Positions 1-9,839 of a stretch of DNA of 64,000 nucleotides are shown one piece after another; within the stretch, counting starts at the first letter, position 1, and each line of letters starts with the position of its first letter. A program made the translations under genes and the position numbers. The notes under the pieces are model-generated. The model worked only from the letters and a program-made list of their open reading frames with translations, did no database searches and had not been told where the DNA came from. Source of the stretch: JABJMC01 sp964473745 (GTDB lineage Bacteria > Patescibacteriota > Gracilibacteria > UBA1369 > UBA12473). The stretch lies in contig CAYYQE010000002.1 in the NCBI GenBank assembly GCA_964473745.1, forward strand, positions 38,379 through 102,378, read 5' to 3'.

Positions 1-351
1 TTCTTCTTCCTCCAAAACCGTCAATTGTTCAATGGCAAGCACAGCTTTGTCATCGTCTTCTACTCCGGGGATTAATAGCCCACTAACTTCTACGGATTGA
101 TTTAAATGAATAGTGTCCCAAAGATTATAAAAATCACTATAAACATAAAGCAGTGAATCATCATCAAGTCGCAAAAGATGAGTAGCATCTGGATTAAATT
201 TAACGCTTCCGAGTGATTGTAGTAAGCCTTCATAAGTTACAAATTCATAAGCAATATCCTCTTGGGTTGAGTTGTCTTCGGTAAAAGGAAGGCAACCAAA
301 CAGAAAACCACCTACAACTAGCAAAATTAGATAAGGAATAAGCCGTTTCAT
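1..351 (-). CDS. Small lipoprotein, 3' end cut by the window edge
   Basis: An open minus-strand frame starts at ATG 351 and runs off the left edge without a stop (117 codons visible). The N-terminus MKRLIPYLILLVVGGFLFGC is a lipoprotein signal: two early basic residues, a hydrophobic stretch, then a lipobox-like LFGC with the acceptor Cys at residue 20. The mature part is acidic and contains a stretch resembling a small beta-barrel (SVEVSGLLIPG) ending in an acidic run. It should be an outer-face, membrane-anchored lipoprotein. No family is recognised and no function is claimed. It lies downstream of ruvB on the same strand with a 21-bp gap, so the two may be cotranscribed. Confidence 0.75.
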   Translation of the reverse strand, partial: MKRLIPYLILLVVGGFLFGCLPFTEDNSTQEDIAYEFVTYEGLLQSLGSVKFNPDATHLLRLDDDSLLYVYSDFYNLWDTIHLNQSVEVSGLLIPGVEDDDKAVLAIEQLTVLEEEE

Positions 352-372
352 ATTTATTGTAAAATTAAAAAA

Positions 373-1428
373 TTAAAAAAGTTTAGATTTAGCTGGGGGA
401 GCAAGTCCTAAATGTTGATAACCACGCGGTGTTACGGCGCGACCACGAGCTGTTCGCTCCAAAAAACCCTGTTTTAACAGATAAGGTTCATAAATATCCT
501 CAATGGTTTGCGATTCTTCATGAGTAGCCGCGGCCAAAGTAGATAAACCCACCGGCCCACCTTGGAATTTTTCAACAATAAGTAGCATCAAGTAGCGGTC
601 CATATCATCGAGTCCCAATTCGTCGATCCCCATTTTTTTAAGAGCTTTTTCAACCAACTCTTCAGAAATAAAATCATTATCATTAACAGCCGCAAAATCA
701 CGGACGCGGCGCAAAAGGCGATTAGCAATACGGGGAGTCTGTCGCGCCGAAAGAGCTAAGCGCTTGGTGGCCCCGCTATTGATTTTTGTTTCGAGAATTT
801 TGGATGAACGTTGCACGATCTGTTCTATTTCACCTTGAGAATAAAAATTAAGTCGAAAAACATGACCAAAACGATCTCGAAGAGGGGAGGAGATCAAGCT
901 TAATTTCGTTGTTGCCCCAATCAAAGTAAAGCGAGGCAAGCTCAATCGCATCGAACGAGCCGAGGCTCCTTTCCCCAAAATAATATCAATCGCAAAATCT
1001 TCCATCGCCGTATACAAAGTCTCTTCTACAATTGGGCGCAACCGATGAATTTCATCAATAAAAAGAACATCACCGTCCTGCAGATTAGTAATAATCGCGG
1101 CAATGTCACCTTGGCGTTCCAGAGCCGGCCCAGAAGTAACCCGAATATTAGCCTTCATTTCACGAGCAATAATATGCGCCAGAGTGGTTTTGCCAAGTCC
1201 GGGAGGTCCGTGAATTAAAACATGCTCCAAAGCTTCTTCACGCTTTTTTGAAGCTTCCATAAAAACCGACAAGTTTCGCTTAATTTCCGGTTGTCCGACG
1301 TATTCATCAAGAACATCAGGGCGTAGTTTGTTTTCCTGTTGTTCATGAGGATCGCAGAGCGGCTCGGGTGAGAGCGTTCGCTCCGGCGAATCATCAGAAG
1401 TTGCGAAGTTGGCAGAATGGACAGCCAT
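373..1428 (-). CDS. ruvB: Holliday junction branch migration ATPase RuvB
   Basis: RuvB is the hexameric AAA+ motor that works with RuvA to migrate Holliday junctions during recombination repair. The protein has Walker A GPPGLGKT at about residue 74, Walker B with DEIH at about 125, sensor-1 GATT at about 171, and the C-terminal winged helix with the conserved GPVGLSTLAAA. The longest frame opens at 1497, but the ATG at 1428 (MAVHSANF) gives 351 residues, the usual RuvB length, and avoids a long overlap with the divergent gene starting at 1481, so it is preferred. ruvA and ruvC are not next to it. The resolvase-fold ruvX lies 47 kb away. Confidence 0.96.
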   Translation of the reverse strand: MAVHSANFATSDDSPERTLSPEPLCDPHEQQENKLRPDVLDEYVGQPEIKRNLSVFMEASKKREEALEHVLIHGPPGLGKTTLAHIIAREMKANIRVTSGPALERQGDIAAIITNLQDGDVLFIDEIHRLRPIVEETLYTAMEDFAIDIILGKGASARSMRLSLPRFTLIGATTKLSLISSPLRDRFGHVFRLNFYSQGEIEQIVQRSSKILETKINSGATKRLALSARQTPRIANRLLRRVRDFAAVNDNDFISEELVEKALKKMGIDELGLDDMDRYLMLLIVEKFQGGPVGLSTLAAATHEESQTIEDIYEPYLLKQGFLERTARGRAVTPRGYQHLGLAPPAKSKLF

Positions 1429-1438
1429 AGGATACAAT
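1409..1438 (+). promoter_or_regulatory. Predicted sigma-70-type promoter for the CPBP protease gene
   Basis: TTGGCA (1409-1414) and TACAAT (1433-1438) are separated by 18 nt. Transcription would start near 1445, leaving a leader of about 36 nt before ATG 1481. The promoter lies inside the first codons of the divergent ruvB. Confidence 0.4.
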
Positions 1439-1480
1439 GCTAGTCGAATTTCAACACGAAGATACCTCAATTTTTTAAAA

Positions 1481-2227
1481 ATGCCTAGCGCGACCAAAGC
1501 TTGGACAGCTCCTCCTTGGACGATATCTGATCTTTTCCAGGTGTTTGTACTAATCGCGGCTCTAATGATCGTGGTTTTATCAGTGGCGGATTATGTTTTT
1601 AGTGATGGAGCGATATTTGGGCACTGGCCCCAAGAAACCATAACTGGGATTCTTTATGTTGCCCAAAGCATAACTCTTTTAGCGCCGCTTTTTCTATTTA
1701 CAAAACTTAAACACAAAAGTGATTGGACTTTATTTGGGTTTCACAAAATAGCTGTTAAAAAAATTCTAGTCCGTATTGCGCAGGGGTATTTGTTTTATTA
1801 TTTGATTAGTGCGGTTTTCTTTCAGATCAAAATGAGTTTTCAAACCGAAATTCCTGGTTATGGAGAACAACTTTCACACATTCCATTATTTGGCAGCAAT
1901 CCTGTAAGTATTGTTTTGGGAGGAATTATTATTATTTTTATCGCCCCCTTAATTGAAGAGCTCTTTTTTCGGGGTTATGTTCAGCAAATTTTCAAAAAAT
2001 ACACCAATGCTGTGGGGGGAGGGATTGGCTCAGCTTTAATTTTTACTCTGTTCCACTTTGAATTTCAGATTTTTATTCCTATTTTTATTCTTGGCTTATT
2101 GTTGAGTTGGCTTTTTGAAAGAACTGGATCTATTTGGACGCCAATTTGTTTTCATATGATTAACAATGGGTTAGCTTTCTTGATAGAAGTAGCGATTTTT
2201 TATGAGTGGATTTATGCGCCCATATAG
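1481..2227 (+). CDS. CPBP-family intramembrane metalloprotease (Abi/Rce1-like)
   Basis: This is a 248-residue polytopic membrane protein with the CPBP glutamic-protease signatures: EELFFRGY (EExxxR, about residue 159), then FHFE (about 197) and a late His-containing helix (HMINN, about 230). The family includes Rce1-type CAAX proteases and bacterial bacteriocin-immunity or surface-protein-processing enzymes. The substrate cannot be inferred. The frame is open from 1409, but ATG 1481 (MPSATKAW) is preferred because it leaves room for a promoter and reduces overlap with divergent ruvB. It ends 21 bp before the tRNA-Arg gene. Confidence 0.85.
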   Translation: MPSATKAWTAPPWTISDLFQVFVLIAALMIVVLSVADYVFSDGAIFGHWPQETITGILYVAQSITLLAPLFLFTKLKHKSDWTLFGFHKIAVKKILVRIAQGYLFYYLISAVFFQIKMSFQTEIPGYGEQLSHIPLFGSNPVSIVLGGIIIIFIAPLIEELFFRGYVQQIFKKYTNAVGGGIGSALIFTLFHFEFQIFIPIFILGLLLSWLFERTGSIWTPICFHMINNGLAFLIEVAIFYEWIYAPI

Positions 2228-2236
2228 CGGTATAAT
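2207..2236 (+). promoter_or_regulatory. Predicted promoter of tRNA-Arg
   Basis: A perfect TATAAT at 2231-2236 lies 12 nt before the mature tRNA start at 2249, which fits transcription starting a few bases upstream. The -35 candidate TGGATT (2207-2212, spacer 18) is weak and overlaps the end of the CPBP gene. Confidence 0.5.
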
Positions 2237-2248
2237 ACGCCAGAACTT

Positions 2249-2325
2249 GCCCCGGTAGCTCAGCTGGATAGAGCGACGGCCTTCTAAGCCGTAGGTCAGA
2301 GGTTCGAATCCTCTCCGGGGTGCCA
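2249..2325 (+). tRNA. tRNA-Arg (anticodon TCT)
   Basis: This is a 77-nt cloverleaf. The acceptor strand GCCCCGG pairs with CCGGGGT (one G-U), the D-arm is GCTCAGCTGGATAGAGC, the anticodon loop CTTCTAA carries TCT, and the T-arm contains GGTTCGAATCC. The 3' CCA is encoded. It reads AGA/AGG codons. Confidence 0.97.
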
Positions 2326-2367
2326 GTTTCCTTAGACTTTCCAGGGTGCCTAACCTTAACTTTTTGC

Positions 2368-2396
2368 TTGCGTTAAGTATTTAATTATGTTATTAT
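2368..2396 (+). promoter_or_regulatory. Predicted promoter of the giant surface-protein gene
   Basis: TTGCGT (2368-2373), a 17-nt spacer and TATTAT (2391-2396). The start would be near 2403, giving an approximately 157-nt leader that contains the two hairpins at 2458-2507 before ATG 2560. Confidence 0.55.
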
Positions 2397-2457
2397 ATAT
2401 CATTGCAAAAGGCGCCAAATTATGCACAAAAACCAAAACCAACCTGAAAAAAACAAA

Positions 2458-2476
2458 CCACCCGGTTAACGGGTGG
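2458..2476 (+). other. Leader hairpin 1 upstream of the giant surface-protein gene
   Basis: A perfect 7-bp stem, CCACCCG / CGGGTGG, with loop GTTAA. It is not followed by a T-run, so it is not a terminator by itself. It may stabilise the mRNA 5' end or pair with a regulator. Confidence 0.55.
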
Positions 2477-2490
2477 ATTAATTATTTTCC

Positions 2491-2515
2491 CCTGGGAACT
2501 CCCCAGGCTTTTTAT
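2491..2515 (+). terminator. Leader hairpin 2, terminator-like (possible attenuator)
   Basis: Stem CCTGGG / CCCAGG (2491-2496 with 2502-2507), loop AACTC, followed by CTTTTTATTT. It could end transcription coming from tRNA-Arg or attenuate the surface-protein mRNA, since it lies about 45 nt before ATG 2560 and after the best promoter candidate. Confidence 0.55.
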
Positions 2516-2559
2516 TTCCTAATCAAACAGTAAAAACAAATTTTTTAACCTCAAACAAA

Positions 2560-5500
2560 ATGAAAAAACAAACACACTTCCAACTTCACCACCACATTGT
2601 GGCGTGGCTTGGAATCACGGCGTTGCTAACAACGATGTTTTTAGCAGTAACGCCCTTTAACTCTTCGGTTTCCGAGGCGCAAGGCAGTACTTTTAGTATC
2701 GCCTCAGGTATCGGATTGTACGGAGAAGCAGGTTTCTCAACAAATAGCGGTAGCCCAATTGAAACAGTTTTTGCTATTACCATGGGCGCGGATGAAGATG
2801 GTCAAACTTTAAACCAAATAGATATTGGTTTTGGCGCTGAAAGTGGTAATCCTACTTGGGACAATGCAAGTGTAAACTCTAGTGTTTTAGCAGATCTAGA
2901 TGGTTATAGTGATATGAGTGGAGTAGTACTTTTTAAGGATAACGCCACAATGGGTATGGCCAGCATGATTGATCCTTGGGATGATGAATTTATTGCTTTA
3001 AACAACCCTATTTACAATTCTAACACCTTAGCTTTAGTCCCTTTAATGCCTGAAACAATTACAGCTGGGGATGTTTATATGATTGGGATCCAGACTAATC
3101 CCACTATTACTGACGGTGACGCCTTTAATATGAGCTTTCAAGCTAATGGGGTCACTACCTCAGTTACAAGTCCTACTAACTCAGCAGTTAACGCTGCTAC
3201 CATCACCCTTACCGATGATGATGAATGGGGAGATAGTAATGCAGAACTTATAAGTCTTAAAGCTCTTGATGGTTCCTTAACCAACGGCGACACGCTAGAA
3301 TTAATTTTCAGTACTAGTCTTCAAGATATCACTTGGAACGGAGTTACATCCAATGAGATTGATTGGTATGTTTGGGCTCGTGATGAAAACTGGAACTACC
3401 GCACGGCCGGTGATGACGCCACGCTCGCCCTTTCCACTACAAATTTAACCAATGACACGCTTACGCTTACTCTTGGTGCAAACGTAGACATGATAAGTGG
3501 CGATATGATCGAATACAATGTTCCTTTAGCAGATTACAACTGGGTTTGGGGTGAAGAAGATCTTGATCTTACCGGCCCAACTCTTGATGCAGTTATTTTT
3601 AATGATGGAGATAGTAATGGACTATACTCTACTGTAGGAGATTGTGCTGACTTTATATTTAGTGAAGCAATTGACCAAGACACTATTAGTTCTGCTAGTT
3701 TCCATACTAATATACCTAATAGTGATACTACGGCCTTTCCACCAGTAATGTTGCGATGGAATGCGCCAAATATTGTTGAAGTTTGTTTGACAGATATTGT
3801 GTTGGATGTTGTTGGAGCAACCTTTGATCCAGCCGCTACTGTCAAAGATTTGGCTGGAAATGCTGATGCAACTTTAACTCCTCCCGCAATGACCGCTGGT
3901 ACTGCTCCTGAAGGGGTAACGGGCATAAGCTTAGTCGATGAAGACACGGTACAATATGGTGTCGATGCCTATGACGTTACCGTGACTTGGGGTGCTTACG
4001 CCGATGGTGCCTGTGATCACTTAGATGTATATCTTTTACCAGATGATGTTCCGCTTCAACTCGATGCTCACTTTCCTATGAATGACACTGATCTAGAGTG
4101 TAGCGCGACTAGCTTTACAGCGGATACTGACACAAGTGCTTACTTTTTATGGGAAGATAGTCGAGCTAATTATGCGGCCGACTATAGCAGCCGAACTGAA
4201 TGGTATGATTTAGATTCCGGAATTGATTATGTTCCTTATGTTGTTGCCAGTAGCGTAGCACACGGTTCAGAAGACTTAACAAATACCGCTATTTCTCAAG
4301 CTGGCGCAAGCCAATTTACTGGTGAATGGGGTGGTGGTGGAACAGAAGACTGGGATATGAATCCTTATCTATGGAGTTACACTCCATCTTGGGGATCTAC
4401 AGTTTCAAGTAACACTCGAAATCTTTCAATTCTCTGGAGTGAAGAAATGGACGCGACTTCTGCTGCGGACACAGAGAACTTCAACGTCGAATATGACAGT
4501 AACGGAGATGGATCTACAGATACGAATATACCTCTTGCAAGTATCACCTATAACGAAGAGGAGTGGGTTACTCAGATCGTACTTGACGAAGATCTACCAA
4601 GTACAGCCAACAGACTAGTTAGAGTTAATGCCCTGGCTGCTATTACTGATAACATGGGGACAGCAATGGGATATGATGACTATTTTGACTTTTACTCTTC
4701 TGGAGCAGCCGACGTAACCGTGCCAACTATAGTTTATGAATCTATAAGCAACCTAGATGTTGGAGTGTCAACTTATGAAGCAATGGAATTCTCATTCTCA
4801 GAACCCATGGACATCTCTACGATTGACGTGAATTCAGTTACTATAAGTCCGCAAGTGGTTGGCATGGAAGTAAACTATGATAGTTGGGGAGACCAATTAG
4901 AAGTTCGTTTCCCAAATCCTATGAATGCTACTACGGGTTATGCTTTAAGTTTAAGCACAGCCATCCAAGATCTATCTGGGAATGCCTTAGCTAGCACCAC
5001 CTATAATTTCACTACTGGTGCCGCTGATGCAACCGAACCAGTGATTAGCTATGGTTGGGGTGATGAATGGGGAATTGTAGTTGGATTTAGTATGCCTATG
5101 AATGAAGCCAGTCTCACAAATACCAGTAATCTAACTTTAGCCGATTCCACCGGAGTTCCAGTTAATTTGAGTGGTGCTTCTATGTGGTATAATTATGAAT
5201 GGAATGAATTCGAAATTTCTGGGCTTGATGTTCCAGAGGAGTCAGACTATACCCTTACTTTTAATAGTAATGTTAAAGGCTCCAATGGTGTCGCCCTTGA
5301 TCAGGACAACAACAATAACGTTCTTTCCTTTACAATTATGGCGATGGATGATTATGGTTTCGATAACATGACCGATGGTGACTTTGGTTATATGGATGAC
5401 GAGATGGGGGCTTACACAGCTGACTTTGCAATGTTTTCCCCAGCGTGGGTCTGGCCTCGAAACTCTATGGCTGGCCAAAGCGCTACCTATGATTTTGGTT

Positions 5501-8500
5501 TCCCAGTTAATGGGGCCCTAGGGGATGGAAGTATGGTTATAGTTCAGTTCCCTTCTGGGTTTGATGTGAGTGGACCAATTACCATGAATACTACGGATTT
5601 TTGGGGAGCAAGCGACCTTAATGGTGGAGGTGCTGGAGTTGTAACCGCAGGAAATATTACTAGTGATGATACAGAAAAGACTGTGACCATCACTCTTGAT
5701 ATCACGGATGGGCCAACTTCTGCTAACGATTATTTGGACTTTAGCCTTGATGGGATTGTGAATCCGACTGATGCCGCTGCAGTTGACTGGAGTGTTTACC
5801 CAGCAACTGGTGGGCACAATTTATATTTCACGGTACGAAATGAAGGTTATACGGTTGTTGTTGATAACCTTGCGTCTGAGCAGTTTGAAATTATCGAATC
5901 AGGACCTGGGTCTATTACAGGAAGAGTTCTAGATGATAGTGATAATCCAGTAGAAGGCGCTGTTGTTTACGCTGAAAACTGGGCCGTTGGAATGATGACC
6001 GACACTACTGCCGCTGATGGTACATGGCTCATTGAGGGCTTACCGGTCACTGATACTGGCTGCCCAACTTGTGATCAGTACTACTGGCTTTGGGTAGATT
6101 CACCAGCTGGTTATATTGATAATTACAACTGGGATGAAGTTGTTTTAACAGCTACAACTCCAGCCTCTGCCGGAAACGACTTGTATGTTACCGAGGCTAA
6201 CTGTGTGATTTCTGGAACGATTACTCACACCGGCGTAACCGAAGATTCTCGAGTTATGGCTAATGGGCCAGGAGCTTGGATTGAAGAAGAAGTAGCTCTT
6301 ACTGGTAGCAGCACAGAATATAGTCTTAGCCTAACAGAAGGTACTTGGGATGTGGGAATTGAACCGATGTTCTGGAATCCAGGACAACAGAGCTTTTCGC
6401 CACCTCAAAATGAGCAAGTAGAATGTACAGCCGCTACTACTCCAGTTGATCATGATATCACAATTGAACAAGCAGCTTACACTATTACTGGTACGGTTAC
6501 GGATCAAAACGGTAATGGATTAGGAAATGTTCACGTTGATGCTTGGAATAACAACTCCTGGGGAGGAGGTGGAGGAGCCTGGGGTGACACTTCTCCGGAT
6601 GGTACCTATACACTTTATGTAACTTCTGGGAATTATTCCGTTAGTGTTTGGAAAGAAGGGTTGAATTGGGTGCCAGAAAAAAACGTTTACCTTGATGCAG
6701 ATAACACTACAGATGTGGCGGACTTTACGCTAAACAAACCTAACTCTACCGTGTCAGGTACTGTTACTGATGACGCTGGTAATGCTTTGGCCTGGGCTTC
6801 AGTTGAAGCTTATCCATCTACTGGTGGATTTTATGACAGTGCTTGGACCCAAACAGATTCTTCTGGTAACTACACTATGTATATGACTGCCGGAACCTGG
6901 GATTTAGAAGTTTATGCTTATCCATATGGTAAAGTTCCAGCCGCAAACGGTGTCACGGCTACTAGCGTTGTTGTCGCTGCGGACACCGATTATACCGGTT
7001 TCAACTTTCAATATGATGAAAGTGCCTTTAACACCGTTTCTGGACAAGTGCTCGATAGCGAAAGCAATGGAGTGCCTAACGCCATGATCTGGTGTGATGA
7101 AATCAACAGCTCAACTGGTATGTATACCAACAATTTTAACTCTGACATGAGTGATCCAGAGGGTTATTACAGCATTCGTTTGCCTAAGACAACCACTGGC
7201 AGAGAATATGTTTGTATGGCTAACTCCTGGGAAAAAGGAGATAGTGATCCTTTAACTGGCATTGATAATTCTACTGGAGATGTTACTGGTCAAGACATCA
7301 CCTTTGGACTTCAATATGAAGTAACCGTTTCTATTAGTGGTGCTCCAAATGATGTTGGCTGGGCCTGGGTTGATATCTGGGATCCAACTAGTTACCGTGG
7401 TAACGGAACAGACATAAATCTTTCTAGCGGTGCTGGAAGTAACACTGTTTATCTTGGTGATGGAACTTACGAAGTTCATACCTGGATTGACGGTTTTGGA
7501 GATTTTGATGCTGACCTAACAGTTGCCGGAGAAAACACTTCTGTAACTATTGATATTGCTGAATATCTAGCCAACGCCATTACGATTAGTGGAACTGTAA
7601 CTGATGGTAGCACGGCAGTTCCTTACGCTTGGGTTGATGCTTTTAATAGCAACAACGGTAAAGTTAGGGGAACAAACACCAATGAAAATGGAGTTTACAG
7701 CTTAGTTGTTAGTGAAGGAATCTGGGAAGTTAGAGCAGATGCTCCTAACTATGTCAGTGGAACCCCAACCAGTGTTTCTGAAACTAGTACAGTCAACCTC
7801 ACCCTCGAATCAGCTGATGCTACGGTTAGTGGAATAGTCTATCAATCAAATGGAACCACAGCCGCAAATGGTGGCTGGGTCTGGGCTGAATCTGATACGG
7901 GTGCTTTTGCTACTGCTCCAGTTAATGGAGACGGAACATATAGTTTAGGTGTTTCTAGTGGTAGTGGTACTTGGACAGTTAATGCTGGTGATATGGGTAT
8001 GGAAGGAACTGCAACTGCAGAGGTTGGGTCTGCCGTAGCCAATGTGACTATGGATACCGCCATCGGATGGTGGGATGAAGAACTTGAGCCAGGTGGAGGT
8101 GTTGTTGATCCGGATGAAGGTTATAACTTTACGGATCAAGCCGGAGTTGATATTAGTTTTGGCCCTGGAGATTTAGGTACTGGTGATCCAGCAACAGTGA
8201 CTATTACACCGGCTGTTGCCCCATCAACTAGCACCAAGGATATCTTTAACGCCAAGGATATCTCCGTGGTCCAAGGTGATCAAACTATTAGTGATTTAGG
8301 TAGCTCTGTTGACCTTGATCTTGTTCTAGATACCGATACTATCAATAATCTACTTGATACTGGAGAAGTCGTTATGGAACTTCATAGACAGGACTTTGCA
8401 AATGCCGTGGTTAACTCCTGGAGTGCTGATAATAACGATTTTGTCCCAGCGGATGCTACTACTATTCAGGTTACATTTGATGGAGCAGCTATGGATACAG

Positions 8501-9705
8501 ACATCTTTATGGATGCCCTTGCGGCCGACAATGACTTATGTACTGCTGAAACCCCTTGTGAGATTAATTACGATTCAGGGACGCAGCATTTAACCATATT
8601 TGGCCTTGTTGTCTCTTCTGACACAACTGATCCTGCTACTCCAAGTGGATTAGGCGCAACAGCCGGAGACGGTTCAGTTGCCTTAGCTTGGACTGCTAAC
8701 AGTGATTCTGACCTTATGGAGTACGAAGTTTATCGTTCTACTTCAAGTTCAGTTGCTCTTACAGATGGTAACCAACTTAATAGCACTCAGCTTACAACTA
8801 ATGCTTTCTCCGATACTACTGCTGTTAATGGAACAGCTTACTACTATGTGGTAACCGCGGTTGATACTTCTGGTAATGAATCTGCCGCTCCAACTGCTGT
8901 TACAGCTACTCCAACCGCTGGTGACGACCCGGATCCAGATCCTGTCACAGTAATTGGTGGTGGTGGTACCTCAACCGGAGACCCTGTTGTAGCTGATGAC
9001 GAAGAAGCTACTACTGATGAAGATACCGAGGAAGCTGCTACCGACGACGAAGTTGCTGATGAGGAAGTCACTGCTGTAGGAGTTACTGCAGAAGATTTGA
9101 CAGAAGCTGCCGACGAAGTAACCGCTGATGTAGCTGAAGAACCAGTAAACGACTATGTTGATCACTGGGCTGAGAGTTACATCGCCACAATTATGGAACT
9201 AGGTATCGCGGAAGGAGTTTCTGAAAATAAATTCGCTCCAGATACTACAATCACTCGAGTTGAATTAACCAAGATGGTTGTTAATGCCGCTGGTTATGAA
9301 GTTCCTGATGTAGCTGAAGAAACATCTTTCAGTGATGTGGATCTTGATGCTTGGTACGCTCCTTATGTTGAAGTAGCCGAGGATGAAGGTCTTGTTGAAG
9401 GATACAGTGATGGAACCTTTGGTGTCGCCGAAGAAGTAAATCGCGCCGAAGCTCTTAAGATTCTTCTTGAAAGCACTCTTGGCGAGGAGATTGTTCTCGA
9501 CGAAACTCAAAGTGTTCTAGCTAACTTTGGTCTTGAAGAGAATCCATTCACGGATTTTGATACTAGTGCCTGGTACGCCAAATATGTCTTGTACGCCCTT
9601 AACCACGAAATTGTGGCTGGATACGGCGACGGAAAATTTGGTCCAGACAACAGCATTACTAGAGCTGAATTCTCTAAAGTTCTAGTTCTAGCAATGGAAC
9701 TCTAA
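2560..9705 (+). CDS. Giant secreted multi-domain surface protein with three C-terminal SLH domains
   Basis: A 2381-residue exported protein. Residues 1-41 form a signal peptide (basic N-terminus, hydrophobic core, cleavage near SEAQ). Beta-rich modules follow: Ig-like (Big_5/SbsA-type) repeats at about 600-950 with recurring 'FSxPMD'-type motifs, seven carboxypeptidase-regulatory-like modules starting with SGTVTD-type strands at about 1117, 1213, 1307, 1395, 1490, 1673 and 1753, a fibronectin type III domain at about 2025-2110, an acidic low-complexity linker at about 2142-2185, and three SLH domains at about 2190-2381 (ITRVEL, VNRAEA, ITRAEF). The SLH domains should bind a cell-wall polymer. 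It is probably an S-layer or major surface/adhesion protein. It is extremely rich in Asp, Thr, Ser and Trp and poor in basic residues. The ATG lies 9 nt after TTTAACC with no Shine-Dalgarno. A strong terminator follows. Confidence 0.9.
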   Translation: MKKQTHFQLHHHIVAWLGITALLTTMFLAVTPFNSSVSEAQGSTFSIASGIGLYGEAGFSTNSGSPIETVFAITMGADEDGQTLNQIDIGFGAESGNPTWDNASVNSSVLADLDGYSDMSGVVLFKDNATMGMASMIDPWDDEFIALNNPIYNSNTLALVPLMPETITAGDVYMIGIQTNPTITDGDAFNMSFQANGVTTSVTSPTNSAVNAATITLTDDDEWGDSNAELISLKALDGSLTNGDTLELIFSTSLQDITWNGVTSNEIDWYVWARDENWNYRTAGDDATLALSTTNLTNDTLTLTLGANVDMISGDMIEYNVPLADYNWVWGEEDLDLTGPTLDAVIFNDGDSNGLYSTVGDCADFIFSEAIDQDTISSASFHTNIPNSDTTAFPPVMLRWNAPNIVEVCLTDIVLDVVGATFDPAATVKDLAGNADATLTPPAMTAGTAPEGVTGISLVDEDTVQYGVDAYDVTVTWGAYADGACDHLDVYLLPDDVPLQLDAHFPMNDTDLECSATSFTADTDTSAYFLWEDSRANYAADYSSRTEWYDLDSGIDYVPYVVASSVAHGSEDLTNTAISQAGASQFTGEWGGGGTEDWDMNPYLWSYTPSWGSTVSSNTRNLSILWSEEMDATSAADTENFNVEYDSNGDGSTDTNIPLASITYNEEEWVTQIVLDEDLPSTANRLVRVNALAAITDNMGTAMGYDDYFDFYSSGAADVTVPTIVYESISNLDVGVSTYEAMEFSFSEPMDISTIDVNSVTISPQVVGMEVNYDSWGDQLEVRFPNPMNATTGYALSLSTAIQDLSGNALASTTYNFTTGAADATEPVISYGWGDEWGIVVGFSMPMNEASLTNTSNLTLADSTGVPVNLSGASMWYNYEWNEFEISGLDVPEESDYTLTFNSNVKGSNGVALDQDNNNNVLSFTIMAMDDYGFDNMTDGDFGYMDDEMGAYTADFAMFSPAWVWPRNSMAGQSATYDFGFPVNGALGDGSMVIVQFPSGFDVSGPITMNTTDFWGASDLNGGGAGVVTAGNITSDDTEKTVTITLDITDGPTSANDYLDFSLDGIVNPTDAAAVDWSVYPATGGHNLYFTVRNEGYTVVVDNLASEQFEIIESGPGSITGRVLDDSDNPVEGAVVYAENWAVGMMTDTTAADGTWLIEGLPVTDTGCPTCDQYYWLWVDSPAGYIDNYNWDEVVLTATTPASAGNDLYVTEANCVISGTITHTGVTEDSRVMANGPGAWIEEEVALTGSSTEYSLSLTEGTWDVGIEPMFWNPGQQSFSPPQNEQVECTAATTPVDHDITIEQAAYTITGTVTDQNGNGLGNVHVDAWNNNSWGGGGGAWGDTSPDGTYTLYVTSGNYSVSVWKEGLNWVPEKNVYLDADNTTDVADFTLNKPNSTVSGTVTDDAGNALAWASVEAYPSTGGFYDSAWTQTDSSGNYTMYMTAGTWDLEVYAYPYGKVPAANGVTATSVVVAADTDYTGFNFQYDESAFNTVSGQVLDSESNGVPNAMIWCDEINSSTGMYTNNFNSDMSDPEGYYSIRLPKTTTGREYVCMANSWEKGDSDPLTGIDNSTGDVTGQDITFGLQYEVTVSISGAPNDVGWAWVDIWDPTSYRGNGTDINLSSGAGSNTVYLGDGTYEVHTWIDGFGDFDADLTVAGENTSVTIDIAEYLANAITISGTVTDGSTAVPYAWVDAFNSNNGKVRGTNTNENGVYSLVVSEGIWEVRADAPNYVSGTPTSVSETSTVNLTLESADATVSGIVYQSNGTTAANGGWVWAESDTGAFATAPVNGDGTYSLGVSSGSGTWTVNAGDMGMEGTATAEVGSAVANVTMDTAIGWWDEELEPGGGVVDPDEGYNFTDQAGVDISFGPGDLGTGDPATVTITPAVAPSTSTKDIFNAKDISVVQGDQTISDLGSSVDLDLVLDTDTINNLLDTGEVVMELHRQDFANAVVNSWSADNNDFVPADATTIQVTFDGAAMDTDIFMDALAADNDLCTAETPCEINYDSGTQHLTIFGLVVSSDTTDPATPSGLGATAGDGSVALAWTANSDSDLMEYEVYRSTSSSVALTDGNQLNSTQLTTNAFSDTTAVNGTAYYYVVTAVDTSGNESAAPTAVTATPTAGDDPDPDPVTVIGGGGTSTGDPVVADDEEATTDEDTEEAATDDEVADEEVTAVGVTAEDLTEAADEVTADVAEEPVNDYVDHWAESYIATIMELGIAEGVSENKFAPDTTITRVELTKMVVNAAGYEVPDVAEETSFSDVDLDAWYAPYVEVAEDEGLVEGYSDGTFGVAEEVNRAEALKILLESTLGEEIVLDETQSVLANFGLEENPFTDFDTSAWYAKYVLYALNHEIVAGYGDGKFGPDNSITRAEFSKVLVLAMEL

Positions 9706-9734
9706 GGATCTAAAAACGCTAAAAAATTAGTGTA

Positions 9735-9766
9735 AAAAGGGCCGTCTCAAATGAGGCGGTCCTTTT
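9735..9766 (+). terminator. Rho-independent terminator of the giant surface-protein gene
   Basis: A 10-bp stem, GGGCCGTCTC / GAGGCGGTCC (9739-9748 with 9753-9762, two G-U pairs), loop AAAT, flanked by A-run and TTTT, 30 bp after the stop. Confidence 0.9.
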
Positions 9767-9839
9767 AAATCTCTACAAATAGACGCCATCCCCAAATTCC
9801 TTTATGATTCGGACGCTATCTAGTCTTAACTTTTTGAAA

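Noticed and set aside
8844..9071. Ser/Ala-rich minus-strand frame opposite the acidic linker of the giant protein
   Set aside because: It is a complement shadow of a low-complexity Asp/Glu/Ala/Thr region and has no start context or homology.
9265..9510. Minus-strand frame opposite the SLH repeats
   Set aside because: It lies entirely within the well-supported SLH-coding sequence and shows no independent features.
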